Notes: a model not told the origin generated them from the letters alone. DNA of 64,000 bases from Planctomycetaceae bacterium (GCA_016793115.1 JAEUIN010000102.1:1-64000); one strand, 5' to 3'; positions 40,989 to 50,274 are shown, counted from the stretch's first letter. Numbers and translations: made by a program.

Positions 40989-42542
40989 CTATCGATCAAT
41001 GTCGCTAATAGGGATTTCGACCGGTATTTGATGCGTCTCGCCATGCACGGCGAGCAACGCTAAGAGCAACGCATCGGCGCCGGTCATCGCTTCGTATTGA
41101 TCGCGCAGCAAACTCGCTTTCGGCAGCGGACTTTCGTCGGGCCAAAACTCCCGCTTGGCCTCGGCGGCTAAACGCTGAGCCGCCTCCAAATAGCTCGCTT
41201 CCCCCGTCTCACGAAATGCGGCGACCTCAAGCAGAATCGCCGCCCCCGGTTCGACGGCCCAAACGTCAGTCTGTTTCTCAGAAGCCATCGGCAGCGATGT
41301 TCCTGCCACGGCTCGAGCCGCTTCAAGAAACAGACGGCCATAAGCGTCGCGCACGTCACCCGCGGGAAGCTGCTTCATACGGTGATAACAATGGAGTGCG
41401 ATCATCGCCGTGGTTTGCTTTCCGTAGCCGAAGCCCCACATCACGGAATAGCCGCCCGGGCCGGCCCCTTCGCGGTCGCGGGGCTCGCCGGTATCGGTAA
41501 AGCTTGTCGCGATGAAACCTCGCCGCTGATCGCCGGGGGCATGATTCACCGCCAAAAAGCCGCGATCAATCGACTCCGCGAGGTCTCGGAGGAGCTTCGC
41601 CGTCGGATCATCAGGGAAAGCGGCGGAGGAGAATCGGGCTGCGGCTTCATGGCATTCCAGAGCCAACGTGACGTTGTGGCCGTTGTTGCAATAATTTGGG
41701 CGCGAAGAATCGTAGTCGAGCAAATAGCGTGAGTTCAGCTTGTTGCGGTAACGAGTCGCCAACACCTCCACCGGCCGCCGAAAGTAGCCGTCTCTCGTCA
41801 CCGCAAAAGTCCGCGACCAAATGTCGATCATGTAGCCGGCTTCTTTGGTGAAGTCGAAGCCTGTGCGCGGATCGTGTTTATCCCACTTTGCGTGCCGGCT
41901 AAAGTCGCCGGATTTTTGGTCACCGATCGCATGGTCCCAAAGTCCGCGGGCATAGCGGATCGTCCGATCCGGTTCGCGCTCCAACAAATAGCCGAAGAAG
42001 TGCGGAGCCTTTTTAATCTCATGAATAAGAGTCTGAGTCGTGTTCTTCGTCGCGTTCGTCGATACACGATCTTCCTTCAAGTCGTAAAATAAGTGTTCGC
42101 CCCAGCCAAGCAGACCCGTTGCCGGCGATTGCGTACGGCGGACGAAGTCGATGAGGGCCGCTTCCGCGGCTTCCGCATAACGATGTTCTCCGGTGATGTC
42201 GCTCAAGAGAAACATCGTGCGATAAAGATTCTGCTGCATATTGGCATTGCTACCGTAGACATTGCTACGGTCGCTTTCGCGGGCACCGGCCGCGGCCTTC
42301 GGCAACTTTTTGAACGGCTCCAAAGTCTTCCGGTCGAGAATAGAGATGATCATCGCCGTTTCTTCCGGCCCCCACCGGTCGACGCCGTGGGTCAGCAGGG
42401 CGTCGATGGTCGCCCGCACGACCGGCAAGTGATCTTCAGTCTGGTTTTCAGCGGCGACCGATGGGCAAACGGATAAACACACCGAGGCGATCGACAACAG
42501 AGGGATCAGAAAGTCGCGCTTTCGGGCGTTACGGGAAACCAT
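40989..42542 (-). CDS. Secreted alpha/alpha-barrel protein, glycosidase- or lyase-like
   Basis: A 517-residue protein with a signal peptide (LIPLLSIASVCLSVCPSVAA). The rest is a chain of helix pairs with aromatic and His residues at loops: NVYGSNANMQQNLYRTMFLL, SPATGLLGWGEHLFYD, YCNNGHNVTLALECHEAAA, and YSVMWGFGYGKQTTAMIALH. This is the pattern of six-hairpin (alpha/alpha toroid) enzymes such as uronic acid-acting hydrolases or pectate lyases of the PL2/PL10 kind, but I cannot fix the family. Location beside other secreted enzymes fits polysaccharide breakdown. It precedes the S8-like gene by 13 bases in the direction of transcription. Confidence 0.7.
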   Translation of the reverse strand: MVSRNARKRDFLIPLLSIASVCLSVCPSVAAENQTEDHLPVVRATIDALLTHGVDRWGPEETAMIISILDRKTLEPFKKLPKAAAGARESDRSNVYGSNANMQQNLYRTMFLLSDITGEHRYAEAAEAALIDFVRRTQSPATGLLGWGEHLFYDLKEDRVSTNATKNTTQTLIHEIKKAPHFFGYLLEREPDRTIRYARGLWDHAIGDQKSGDFSRHAKWDKHDPRTGFDFTKEAGYMIDIWSRTFAVTRDGYFRRPVEVLATRYRNKLNSRYLLDYDSSRPNYCNNGHNVTLALECHEAAARFSSAAFPDDPTAKLLRDLAESIDRGFLAVNHAPGDQRRGFIATSFTDTGEPRDREGAGPGGYSVMWGFGYGKQTTAMIALHCYHRMKQLPAGDVRDAYGRLFLEAARAVAGTSLPMASEKQTDVWAVEPGAAILLEVAAFRETGEASYLEAAQRLAAEAKREFWPDESPLPKASLLRDQYEAMTGADALLLALLAVHGETHQIPVEIPISDIDR

Positions 42543-42718
42543 TGGAAGACCTTGAAATCGGGCAGCGGCCGGGGCGGGATCGACAATATAGCAGGTTGAT
42601 TTCGCGGTGCCGCCGGTTGCGCTAAATCTTTCTTAACGTCCGCCGGAAGTTCTTGCCGTACGTCCGAATCATCCATAATGGAAAAGGTCGCACTCAAACC
42701 CGACTTCGCCGTGGACTT

Positions 42719-44326
42719 ATGGGTCTTAACGCTTCGCCGGCTCCCGTTAATTTTCTAGGCATTGAGTTTCAGCTTCGGCGGCGCCCCCACCATTTGCAGG
42801 CCTATATCTGGGCCACTCTCATTTCGATCGTCTGCCTCGTTCTGAGTTGGGGGTTACAGCGCACATTCGCACTCCACAACTCGTTTCTCTTGTTCCTGCT
42901 CGGCGTGAGCATCGTGGCGGTGCTCTACGGCACATGGCCAAGCATCTACGCTTCATGCGTAAGTACGGCGATGCTCGCCTATTTTTTTATGCCGCCGATC
43001 TTCAGCCTCGCGGTCTCGGACATTCAGCACGTCTTCACGCTCATCGTCATGGCGACGATCGGCATTGTGATTAGCGGCCTCACCACTCAAGTGCTGTATC
43101 AGGCCGAAGCGGCCCGGCAGAGCGCCCAACGGTTTGAGGCGTTTTATCGATTGAGTCGCGATTTGGCCGACATGGCAGGCAGCGAGCAATTGGCCCGCGC
43201 CGCGGTGAAACATATTCAAGACGTAGTGGGCGGGCGCGCGGTGGTACTGCTGCGCGACGATAAACGCGGCTTTCGTCGTATTCCGCCGACGCCGCTGGCG
43301 GAGGCGTTCCGTGCCCGTGACTGGGCGGCGGCCGAAGCGGCTTTTGAGACGGGGAATATTACCGGGTTAGGAACCCATACTTCGGCGCACTCCGTCGCCA
43401 TTTTTCTCCCGCTCACGGCAGGCGAGACGCCAATCGGCGTACTCGCCGCACAGCCGGCCGAAGGCCTCAATCAATATTCCGACGATCAGCGACAAATCTT
43501 AGCGACGCTTGCCGGCCAATTGACGGGGGCCTTGGAGCGAGATCGTCTGACGAATGAAGTCGTCAACGCCCAAACCGAAGCTGAAAGCGAACGTATGAGC
43601 GCGGCGTTGCTGAGTTCGGTATCGCACGACTTGCGCACGCCACTGGCGGCGATCGCAGGTTCCAGTAGCAGCATGCTCGATGAAGATGCGGAAATATCGC
43701 CTGAGCAACGTCGCGAACTCTGTCAGGCGATTTACGAGAATGCTGATCGATTGTCGCGGATCGTCGAAAACCTGCTGAACATGACTCGTCTGGAGTCGGG
43801 CAAGTTCCGAGTCGTAAAACAGCCGCATGTGCTCGAAGAGGTCATTGGATCAACCCTGCGGCAAATGCGCGACGAGTTGTGTGGGCGGCATGTGGAGACG
43901 CGAATCCCGGCTGACTTGCCGCTGGTGCCGATAGACGACGTCCTGTTCCAACAAGTGCTCTACAACTTGTTTGACAACGCCGTGAAGTACGACCCCGGCG
44001 GTCGCGTACTCGAAATTTCGGCTCGGTTGATCGGCGCCGATCGCTTGGAAATCGAAGTCGGAGATCGGGGCCGGGGATTGAAGTTGGGAGAAGAAGAGTT
44101 GGTGTTCGAAAAGTTCTTCCGCGGTACCGACACCGAAGGGGCCGCGCGCGGCAGCGGACTGGGCCTAACGATCTGCCGTGCGATCGTCGCCGCCCACGGC
44201 GGACGAATCACCGCAGGGAATCGCCCGGGCGGCGGGGCGATTTTCCGTGTTGTCTTGCCGATTGCTCCAAGTCCGCAAGTCGTCGCCGTGAATTCCAGCC
44301 ATGCTCGTGATGAGGCAAGAGTATGA
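42719..44326 (+). CDS. KdpD-like sensor histidine kinase lacking the N-terminal KdpD domain
   Basis: A 535-residue membrane kinase read from ATG 42719 (TTG 42653 would add 22 residues). The order is DUF4118-type membrane region with four helices (AYIWATLISIVCLVLSWGL through IVMATIGIVISGL), GAF-like domain, HisKA with SSVSHDLRTPLAAIAGSSSS (phosphorylated His) and HATPase with LYNLFDNAVKYD, VGDRGRGLKL and GSGLGLTICRAIV. This is the C-terminal two-thirds of KdpD; the ATP-binding KdpD and Usp domains that in E. coli sense potassium status are absent. It overlaps the response regulator gene by four bases (ATGA). No kdpFABC potassium pump genes are in the window. Confidence 0.87.
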   Translation: MGLNASPAPVNFLGIEFQLRRRPHHLQAYIWATLISIVCLVLSWGLQRTFALHNSFLLFLLGVSIVAVLYGTWPSIYASCVSTAMLAYFFMPPIFSLAVSDIQHVFTLIVMATIGIVISGLTTQVLYQAEAARQSAQRFEAFYRLSRDLADMAGSEQLARAAVKHIQDVVGGRAVVLLRDDKRGFRRIPPTPLAEAFRARDWAAAEAAFETGNITGLGTHTSAHSVAIFLPLTAGETPIGVLAAQPAEGLNQYSDDQRQILATLAGQLTGALERDRLTNEVVNAQTEAESERMSAALLSSVSHDLRTPLAAIAGSSSSMLDEDAEISPEQRRELCQAIYENADRLSRIVENLLNMTRLESGKFRVVKQPHVLEEVIGSTLRQMRDELCGRHVETRIPADLPLVPIDDVLFQQVLYNLFDNAVKYDPGGRVLEISARLIGADRLEIEVGDRGRGLKLGEEELVFEKFFRGTDTEGAARGSGLGLTICRAIVAAHGGRITAGNRPGGGAIFRVVLPIAPSPQVVAVNSSHARDEARV

Positions 44327-45021
44327 TCGACGCTCCTAAGCGCATTCTCGTCGTTGAAGACGAGGAACCGATTCGGCGCTTTCTGCGAACCTCGCTGACC
44401 AGCCGCGGCTATCAACTCGAAGAAGCCTGCGGCGGGCGTGAAGCGTACGATCGGCTCGCGTCGCAGCAAATCAACTTAGTCATCCTCGATCTAGGGCTTC
44501 CCGACTGCGACGGCATGCAGGTGCTGGCGCAGCTGCGCTCGCGAGCCGCGACTCCGGTCGTCGTGCTTTCGGCGCGCGGTCGGGAATCCGAGAAAGTCGC
44601 GGCCTTCGAGGCCGGCGCCGACGATTACTTAACGAAACCGTTCGGGGTGCAAGAACTTGCGGCGCGGCTCCATGCCGTGTTGCGGCGCAGCGCCCAGAGC
44701 GATATGGCGCCGCCGCCGCTGCGCTACGCCCGCGGCGAATTGGTCGTCGACATGGTCGCACGACGAGTTCTACTGCGTGATCAAGAAGTCCATGTCACGC
44801 CGATCGAATTCAAACTCTTGTCGTTACTGGCGAAGCACGCCGGCAAGGTCCTAACGCACCGCCAGTTGTTGCAGGAGGTTTGGGGTGCCGAACACGCTGA
44901 CGAAGTGAACTACCTGCGCGTGTTCATGGCAGGTTTGCGCCGCAAGCTGGAAGTCAATTCGGCGCAGCCGCGATACCTGCTCACGGAGCAGGGGATCGGC
45001 TATCGTCTGGCCGACGAGTAG
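44323..45021 (+). CDS. kdpE: OmpR-family response regulator, KdpE-like
   Basis: A 232-residue two-component regulator. The receiver has the acidic pocket EDEEP (residues 12-16), the phospho-acceptor Asp56 in LVILDLGLPDCDG, Ser in VVLSARGRESEK and Lys in DDYLTKPFGVQE. The C-terminal winged helix (HVTPIEFKLLSLLAKHAGKV, LTHRQLLQEVWGAEHADEVNY, VFMAGLRRKLE) is OmpR/PhoB-like and closest in feel to KdpE (HADEVNYLRVF region). Its stop is followed at once by the RRM gene terminator region. Target genes are not evident, since no kdp operon lies here. Confidence 0.9.
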   Translation: MIDAPKRILVVEDEEPIRRFLRTSLTSRGYQLEEACGGREAYDRLASQQINLVILDLGLPDCDGMQVLAQLRSRAATPVVVLSARGRESEKVAAFEAGADDYLTKPFGVQELAARLHAVLRRSAQSDMAPPPLRYARGELVVDMVARRVLLRDQEVHVTPIEFKLLSLLAKHAGKVLTHRQLLQEVWGAEHADEVNYLRVFMAGLRRKLEVNSAQPRYLLTEQGIGYRLADE

Positions 45022-45071
45022 CACGATAAACTCGGCTTGTGCCGCGCACCGCCGGGCTGAGTCGGCGGCGC

Positions 45072-45111
45072 AAAAAAAGCCGGAGCGGGTTCGCGAGGAA
45101 TCCGCTCCGGC
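45072..45111 (-). terminator. Intrinsic terminator of the RRM protein gene
   Basis: A perfect 10-bp stem (45079-45088 with 45102-45111). Read leftward it is followed by seven T (A tract 45072-45078). It lies 57 bases after the RRM gene stop, and can also stop transcripts coming from the response regulator. Confidence 0.85.
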
Positions 45112-45167
45112 ATCCGTTGTTGCTTGGGGAAGCTTTCGCTCCGCAGCGTCCGACTTCGCGGAGTCGC

Positions 45168-45527
45168 TTAGTAGCGACCGCGACCGCCGCCGCCGTAACC
45201 ACCGCCGCCGCCGCCGTAGCCGCCGCGACCACCGCCGCCGCCGCCGTAGCCGCCGCGACCGCCGCCGCCACCGCCGCCTTCACGCGGCTTGGCTTCGTTG
45301 ACCGTCAGAGGACGACCTTCGATTTCCTTGTCGTGCAGGCCGTTGATGGCCTGTTGGGCCGCGTTGTCGTCGGCCATTTCCACGAACCCGAAGCCCTTGC
45401 TGCGGCCCGTGTCGCGATCTTGAATCACTTGCGCGCTCACGACCGTGCCGAACTGCGCGAACAGCTGTTCCAGGCTCTCGTTGGTCATGCTGTAGGCCAA
45501 GTTGCCTGCGTAAAGTCTCTTACCCAC
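45168..45527 (-). CDS. RRM-domain RNA-binding protein, glycine-rich tail
   Basis: A 119-residue protein with a single RNA-recognition motif: RNP2-like RLYAGNLAYS near the N-terminus and RNP1-like SKGFGFVEM at about residues 44-52, the latter with the two Phe that stack on RNA. The last 30 residues are Gly/Arg/Tyr-rich (GGGRGGYGGGGGG units), as in cyanobacterial cold-inducible Rbp proteins and plant glycine-rich RNA-binding proteins. It likely binds mRNA, perhaps at low temperature. The start GTG 45527 is chosen because GGAG sits eight bases before it; the longer frame upstream is not protein-like. No cold-shock leader could be recognised in the 278 bases upstream. Confidence 0.9.
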   Translation of the reverse strand: MGKRLYAGNLAYSMTNESLEQLFAQFGTVVSAQVIQDRDTGRSKGFGFVEMADDNAAQQAINGLHDKEIEGRPLTVNEAKPREGGGGGGGRGGYGGGGGGRGGYGGGGGGYGGGGRGRY

Positions 45528-45805
45528 CGTACTCACTCCGAATAGAACGAACCTGCGCCCCAAAACCGTTACTCTCGGGGGCGCGACGAAAGGGGCCAAC
45601 TTATGGAGGCCCGAGCCAGGTGGGAAGACCGAGAGGCGGCGAACAGCTCTCTTGCAGACGCAGGCGCCGGAACATCGACATACCAACCAACGCGGAGTCT
45701 AGCAGATTCCGCCCCGAAATAGCTAGTGATCTTTTGGCCATTCTGGAAGCAGCGCCGGCGGACAACCGGCGGAGCCGAACTCGCCGCCGTTTCGGCCGGC
45801 CGGTG

Positions 45806-47089
45806 CTACTTGCCGCCGATGCAATACAAATGCTCAAAAGTCCGTAAAAAAATCCGGCCGTCGGAAAGCGCCGGCGTCGAGTTCGACTGCTCACCCAGGT
45901 CATTGCGGGCCACGAATTCGAACTTCTCCGGATTCGGCCGAAATACCACGGTCGCCCCTTCCTGGTTGGTCACATAAGCCCGCCCTTCGGCCACGACGAT
46001 CGAGCCCCAGTGGTTGCCGCCGGAAGCTCGGTCGGTCCATACTTCCTTGCCGCTCTTGGCTTCCAGGCAGCGGATTGTGCCTGGTCCGGCGTCGGGCACG
46101 TAAAGGTAGCCGTCGATAATGACTCCCGTGCCGATCGATTGCGGATTACGCGGCTTATACCACATGCGAGCCGCTTCCGTGATGTCGCCTTTGCCGCCGG
46201 GCTTGAAGGCGGAGGCACCGCCGCTGTAACCGCCGAGCATTACGCAAACGCCGTCGCCGAACACGGGCGACGAGTAGGCCAAGTCTCCCTTTTCGTTCTT
46301 CGTGCGGAAGAACCAAATCGTTTCGCCATTCGACGGCCGATACGCGATCACCCGGCTGGGCTGCGCGACGACGACCTGCTCCTCGCCGTCGAGCGTCACG
46401 ATTTGCGGTGTCGACCAACTCCCCATGGGCGCGCCGTCGGTGCGCTTTTGACCGTCGCCGTCGGCCGGTTCATCAACCGTCCAAAGCCGTTGCCCGTTCT
46501 TCAAATCGAGGCAGGCCATAAACGTTTTTGCGCCCGGCCCGCAATTCAAATAGATGCGGCCTTTGTGGATGATCGGCGAGGAGCCTTCGCCCCACATGTG
46601 GCGAAATTCACCGAGGTTGACATTCCAAATCGGCTTACCGCCTTTGAGGTCGTAGCAATAGAGGCCGGCGGAGCCATGCCATACGACTACGACCTTACCG
46701 TCGGTCGCCGGCGTGCCCGCGCTGAACGGGTTCGTCTTATGCGTCGGCAATTCTTGCGAGAAGTCGACGACTTGCTTCCAGTGCAGCTTGCCGTCGGCCC
46801 GCCCGAAGCAATACACGCCCCGCTTGTGTCCGTCGTCTTCAGCCGCGGTCACAAGCACGCTTTCGCCGCTGACGATCGGACTGCTGTTGCCCGGCGCGGG
46901 GAGCGGCGCTTTCCAGAGGATGTTTTTCTCTTCTCCTTTCGCCGCCGACCACTCGGTCGGCAAACCGGTTTCGTCGGAAAAACCGTTGTTGTGCGGACCA
47001 CGGAACGCCGGCCAGTCCGCGGCCGACGACGATGAACCAAGCGACCCAACGACAAGCGACATGGTCATTGCAATGACGACGCGATGCAT
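45806..47089 (-). CDS. Secreted PQQ-type beta-propeller protein
   Basis: A 427-residue protein with a signal peptide (MHRVVIAMTMSLVVG, cleavage near SSAADW). Seven or so blades of the PQQ/pyrrolo-quinoline type follow: ADWPAFRGPHNNGFSDETG, CLDLKNGQRLWTVDEP, VIAYRPSNGETIWFF, and IRCLEAKSGKEVWTDRASGG. The W-x-x-G-x-x-x-x-G pattern repeats about every 50-60 residues. It has no dehydrogenase active site motif I can name, so it is likely a binding or scaffold propeller, a family common in Planctomycetes. ATG 47089 is used; the longer upstream frame would run through the repeated-palindrome region and is not protein-like. The cluster here also has Gfo/Idh and sulfatase genes. Confidence 0.88.
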   Translation of the reverse strand: MHRVVIAMTMSLVVGSLGSSSSAADWPAFRGPHNNGFSDETGLPTEWSAAKGEEKNILWKAPLPAPGNSSPIVSGESVLVTAAEDDGHKRGVYCFGRADGKLHWKQVVDFSQELPTHKTNPFSAGTPATDGKVVVVWHGSAGLYCYDLKGGKPIWNVNLGEFRHMWGEGSSPIIHKGRIYLNCGPGAKTFMACLDLKNGQRLWTVDEPADGDGQKRTDGAPMGSWSTPQIVTLDGEEQVVVAQPSRVIAYRPSNGETIWFFRTKNEKGDLAYSSPVFGDGVCVMLGGYSGGASAFKPGGKGDITEAARMWYKPRNPQSIGTGVIIDGYLYVPDAGPGTIRCLEAKSGKEVWTDRASGGNHWGSIVVAEGRAYVTNQEGATVVFRPNPEKFEFVARNDLGEQSNSTPALSDGRIFLRTFEHLYCIGGK

Positions 47090-47128
47090 ATTCGAGCCTC
47101 CTCTAAGTCCCGGTTCCGCCTCGATCGG

Positions 47129-47220
47129 TGCGCATCTATCGGGGCGTTTGTTGCGCACCTCTATTGTCTTACTTAAATGTGCGCATCTATCGGCGAAATA
47201 GATGCGCAGTTTGCGCACCT
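47129..47220. repeat. Nested direct and inverted repeats upstream of the propeller gene
   Basis: Two copies of TGCGCATCTATCGG (47129-47142 and 47180-47193) and two of TTGCGCACCT (47151-47160 and 47211-47220) alternate. The second TGCGCATCTAT also pairs with ATAGATGCGCA (47198-47208) as an 11-bp inverted repeat with a 7-base spacer. The block is 40-130 bases before the propeller ATG, as expected for a duplicated operator or a structured leader. Confidence 0.7.
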
Positions 47221-47350
47221 AATCTGCGGAAGTTTTGCTCCATTCCGTCCTGCAAACTTGGTATTCGCGGCCGAAAGAAAAACAATCTCTCACCCGGCAA
47301 CCTAACGCAATCGCCGGCCAAGTTCCAGCAACTTTTTTGGCCGGCCATCG

Positions 47351-47390
47351 AATGAAACAGCCCCCGGCGTTTGACGCCGGGGGCCGAAAA
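47351..47390 (-). terminator. Intrinsic terminator of the Gfo/Idh/MocA gene
   Basis: A perfect 11-bp GC stem (47360-47370 with 47374-47384) with a 3-base loop lies 36 bases after the stop of the leftward gene. The T run after it (TGTTTCATT read leftward) is interrupted, so it is a good hairpin with a moderate tail. Confidence 0.75.
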
Positions 47391-47419
47391 TCTACGTCCT
47401 GAGTCGCGGAGCCGTCTGG

Positions 47420-48874
47420 TTAGATCTCGCTCGCCTTCGGCAGCGTGAACGGGGCGCGGTATTCGCGGCCCAACATCGCGTTGGCCGCGTCGTTGTTCTT
47501 GAACTTCTCGCCGGCCGAGTCGATCGCAAGATGTTCGCCGAACGTGAGCGGCGTCTTTTCAAGGTCGACGTCGTTCTCCTTCACGTGCTCCAGCAGCCGA
47601 GCGAACGTCGCGCGGACTTCGTCGCCGTAGTCGGCAGCGCTCAGCGCGCTTTGAATGTCGGCAACCGGGGTCGGTTTGCCGAGGCGATGCGAGATGTTCG
47701 CCACATGGCAGAGGCCCGTCGAAACGTGTCCCTTTTCGATTTCGGCGTTGAGTTCGTCGCGGTTGCGGCTGCGCACCGCCTGGATGAAGTTGTCGAAGTG
47801 GTTCGCGCCGTTCTTGCTCTCGAACTTCTCGACTAATTCTCCTTCCGGATCGAAGCGGGCTCCTTCGGCGATGAACCCTTCGGTGCCGTAGATCACGTAG
47901 CCGCTCTTGAACTTATCGCTGAACGGCGCCGACTTGAGTCCGCGAACTTCTTGTATGATCGTCGTCGGTCCGAAGCGATGGACGGTGATTTGCGTGTTGG
48001 GCGTTTCACCGCAATCGGGTTCGCCGAGCCGGCCGCCGAGGCTGACGACCGAATCGCCCAGGCCTTCCAGGCCGAGCAGCCAACGACTGATGTCGACCAT
48101 GTGGATGTTATTGTTGCCGAGTTCTCCGTTGCCGGTGTCCCAGAACCAGTGCCAGTCGTAGTGCATGTTCTTACGCGTGAGCGGCTGCTGCGTCGCCGGG
48201 CCGAGCCAGAGATTGAAATCGCACTTTGGCGGGATCTCGCACGTGGTCTTCGGCCCGATCGAGCCGCGACGGCCGTAGATGATCGTGCGGGCGAGTTTCA
48301 CGTCGCCAAGCTTACCGGCCTTGATGTATTCGGCAGCCGTCATCAGTGCGCCGAGCGAGCGGTTCTGAGTCCCGCCCTGGCAAATCTTGTTCAGCTTGCG
48401 AGCCGCGTCGACCATCCGCCGGCCTTCGACGATGTTGTGGCACACGGGCTTTTCGACATACACGTCTTTGCCGGCCTGCATCGCCCAGATCGCGGAGAGG
48501 GCGTGCCAGTGGTTGGGAGAAGCGACCGAGACGGTGTCGACCGATTTGTCGTCGAAAATCCTGCGTAGATCTTGCACGACCTGCGGCTTGCGCCCGGTCT
48601 TCGTCTCGACGACGGCGGCGAGTTCTTCGGCGAGTTGGAGATCAGGATCGCAGACGTAGGCGACATTCACGCCGGGAATCTTGCCGAATTCGGCGACGTG
48701 GACTTTGCCTCGTATGCGGCAGCCGAGCACGGCGTGTTGGAGTTCGTCGATGGCCGAGGTCGTCTTAGGTTCGTCGGCAAACAACGTGCGAGGGCCGATC
48801 GACGTGGCCGCCGCGGCGGCTCCGGCGGCGATGAGCGACTCGGCGAAGAATTTGCGTCGGGTAACGTCGTGCAT
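47420..48874 (-). CDS. Tat-exported Gfo/Idh/MocA-family oxidoreductase
   Basis: A 484-residue protein with a twin-arginine-like signal (TRRKFFAESLIAAGAAAAAT, residues 4-23). The mature protein has the NAD(P)-binding Rossmann half (ELQHAVLGCRIRGKVHVAEF, where the usual GxGxxG is changed to GCRIRG; NVAYVCDPDLQLAEELA; SVASPNHWHALSAIWAMQAG; VYVEKPVCHNIVEGR with the conserved EKP) and the C-terminal Gfo/Idh domain (NNNIHMVDISRWLLGLEGLG). Exported members are a planctomycete trait; they probably bind cofactor and act on sugars or sugar acids. ATG 48874 with GAGGA upstream is used. The changed glycine motif is a point to note about cofactor binding. Confidence 0.88.
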   Translation of the reverse strand: MHDVTRRKFFAESLIAAGAAAAATSIGPRTLFADEPKTTSAIDELQHAVLGCRIRGKVHVAEFGKIPGVNVAYVCDPDLQLAEELAAVVETKTGRKPQVVQDLRRIFDDKSVDTVSVASPNHWHALSAIWAMQAGKDVYVEKPVCHNIVEGRRMVDAARKLNKICQGGTQNRSLGALMTAAEYIKAGKLGDVKLARTIIYGRRGSIGPKTTCEIPPKCDFNLWLGPATQQPLTRKNMHYDWHWFWDTGNGELGNNNIHMVDISRWLLGLEGLGDSVVSLGGRLGEPDCGETPNTQITVHRFGPTTIIQEVRGLKSAPFSDKFKSGYVIYGTEGFIAEGARFDPEGELVEKFESKNGANHFDNFIQAVRSRNRDELNAEIEKGHVSTGLCHVANISHRLGKPTPVADIQSALSAADYGDEVRATFARLLEHVKENDVDLEKTPLTFGEHLAIDSAGEKFKNNDAANAMLGREYRAPFTLPKASEI

Positions 48875-48995
48875 GGAGATATCCTCAATTTTCAGTTGGT
48901 TATCAATTGTTGGGCGGCACGGGTGGATTGTCCGCCAGTGCTTGTTGAGCCTCATCTCGCACCGGTGTACGAGCCGCTAGTGCCGATTGAAGTCG

Positions 48996-50036
48996 TTACC
49001 TGGCTTCGATCGTCGCGAGTTTGCTTGCAGCCTCCTCGCGGGCTTTGGCGAGAATGTCGGCCACGGCGACCGGCTTGCCCCCTTGACGCTTGCTTTCATC
49101 GGCCGCTTCCATGAACGCGAAGATTTCGATCGTCGTCGCCGCATCGACCGGCGGCTTGCCGGTGCGGAAGAAGCGACCGATTTGATGGCAGAGGTCTTTG
49201 TAGGTCGCGGGCGTCTTCAGCGGAGCGATGCTCTTGCTGCCGAACGCTACGGCCCCGAAGCCGGCCGAACCCTTGCGGATGCCGCGAAACGTGCCGATCC
49301 GATCGCCGGTCCAAGTGCCGACGACGACGTCGCCCCGCGCCGTCTGGGTACGAGCCACGGTCGTGCAGCCGCCGCCCATGAGGGTGAAGAGCGTTTCGAC
49401 GCCGTGGATGCCGTAGAAACAGAGATCGGGGGTGCCGGCCTGATAGTCGCAAGGCCCCCAACTTTCGGCGCCGACGATCTCGCCGAGCGTCTCGCTCGCG
49501 AGCGCCGCTTGCACCTCGGCTCCGAACCGGAGCGACGAACTGCTAAAGACCGGTACATTGTGCTTCTTGGCCAATTCGAAAATCACGATCGCGTCGACAA
49601 GCGAAGCGGCGATCGGCTTATCGATAAAGACGGGCTTGCCGGCGAGGATGACGGGGATCGCTTCCTCGAGATGGATACGGCCGTCGACGCTTTCAAGCAG
49701 CACGACGTCGCACTTTTCCAAGAGCTGCGGGATCGTCTCGACGATTTCGACTCCGGCGTCGCGCATGCCTTGCGTGAATTTGGCGACGCGGTCCTTGCTC
49801 GGGCCGTAGTCGGTGCCGCCCGGATAGCCGACGACGACGCGGATGCCGGCGACGTCGCCTCCGGCGTCGGAAGCATTAAAGATTTTCGTGAAGGCCGGGA
49901 CGTGCGAAGTGTCGAGCCCGATCATGCCCGCGCGTAGCGGTTGCAGCGTTGTGCCGCGATTTGGGTCGTCGGCGAATGAGACATCCGTCGTGATGAAGAG
50001 AAGAGAAGCGAGCGCAAACAGCGCACAACGCGGCAT
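48996..50036 (-). CDS. Secreted Gfo/Idh/MocA-family protein
   Basis: A 346-residue protein with a Sec-type signal peptide (MPRCALFALASLLFITTDVSFA). The fold is Gfo/Idh/MocA-like: RAGMIGLDTSHVPAFTKIF begins the Rossmann part with GLDTSHV in place of GxGxxG, followed by KCDVVLLESVDGRIHLEEAI and GKPVFIDKPIAASLVDAI (the conserved EKP is DKP here). The C-terminal domain has CDYQAGTPDLCFYGIHGVETL and a metal-free sugar-binding-like region. It lies 122 bases upstream of the other Gfo/Idh gene on the same strand. The two differ enough not to be a recent duplication. Substrate unknown. Confidence 0.85.
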   Translation of the reverse strand: MPRCALFALASLLFITTDVSFADDPNRGTTLQPLRAGMIGLDTSHVPAFTKIFNASDAGGDVAGIRVVVGYPGGTDYGPSKDRVAKFTQGMRDAGVEIVETIPQLLEKCDVVLLESVDGRIHLEEAIPVILAGKPVFIDKPIAASLVDAIVIFELAKKHNVPVFSSSSLRFGAEVQAALASETLGEIVGAESWGPCDYQAGTPDLCFYGIHGVETLFTLMGGGCTTVARTQTARGDVVVGTWTGDRIGTFRGIRKGSAGFGAVAFGSKSIAPLKTPATYKDLCHQIGRFFRTGKPPVDAATTIEIFAFMEAADESKRQGGKPVAVADILAKAREEAASKLATIEAR

Positions 50037-50274
50037 AGAATGAGACCTCGAGTAGGCGGCGGGGCGGAGAAGGGACGGCGCGACAACGGGATTGCGCAAC
50101 GTCGACCGGGCAGGCGTGGGTTAGTCAATCTTACCCGACCGCGTGCATGCGCCTACGGAAATATCAAATGCGACGGCGGCGCGAACCGTTCGCAATTAGA
50201 AGTCGTTCTCATGGTTGACACAACGCAACCACGGCGTGGGCCTCGCTGCGCTCGCCCCTTCCGACGAGTCGGAC

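Noticed and set aside
42543-45100. kdpFABC potassium pump genes near the KdpDE-like pair
   Set aside because: Flanking genes on both sides were read; they encode a barrel protein and an RRM protein, not pump subunits.
45175-45290. Short regular repeats resembling a CRISPR or satellite
   Set aside because: They are the codons of the Gly/Arg/Tyr tail of the RRM protein, in frame and without spacers.
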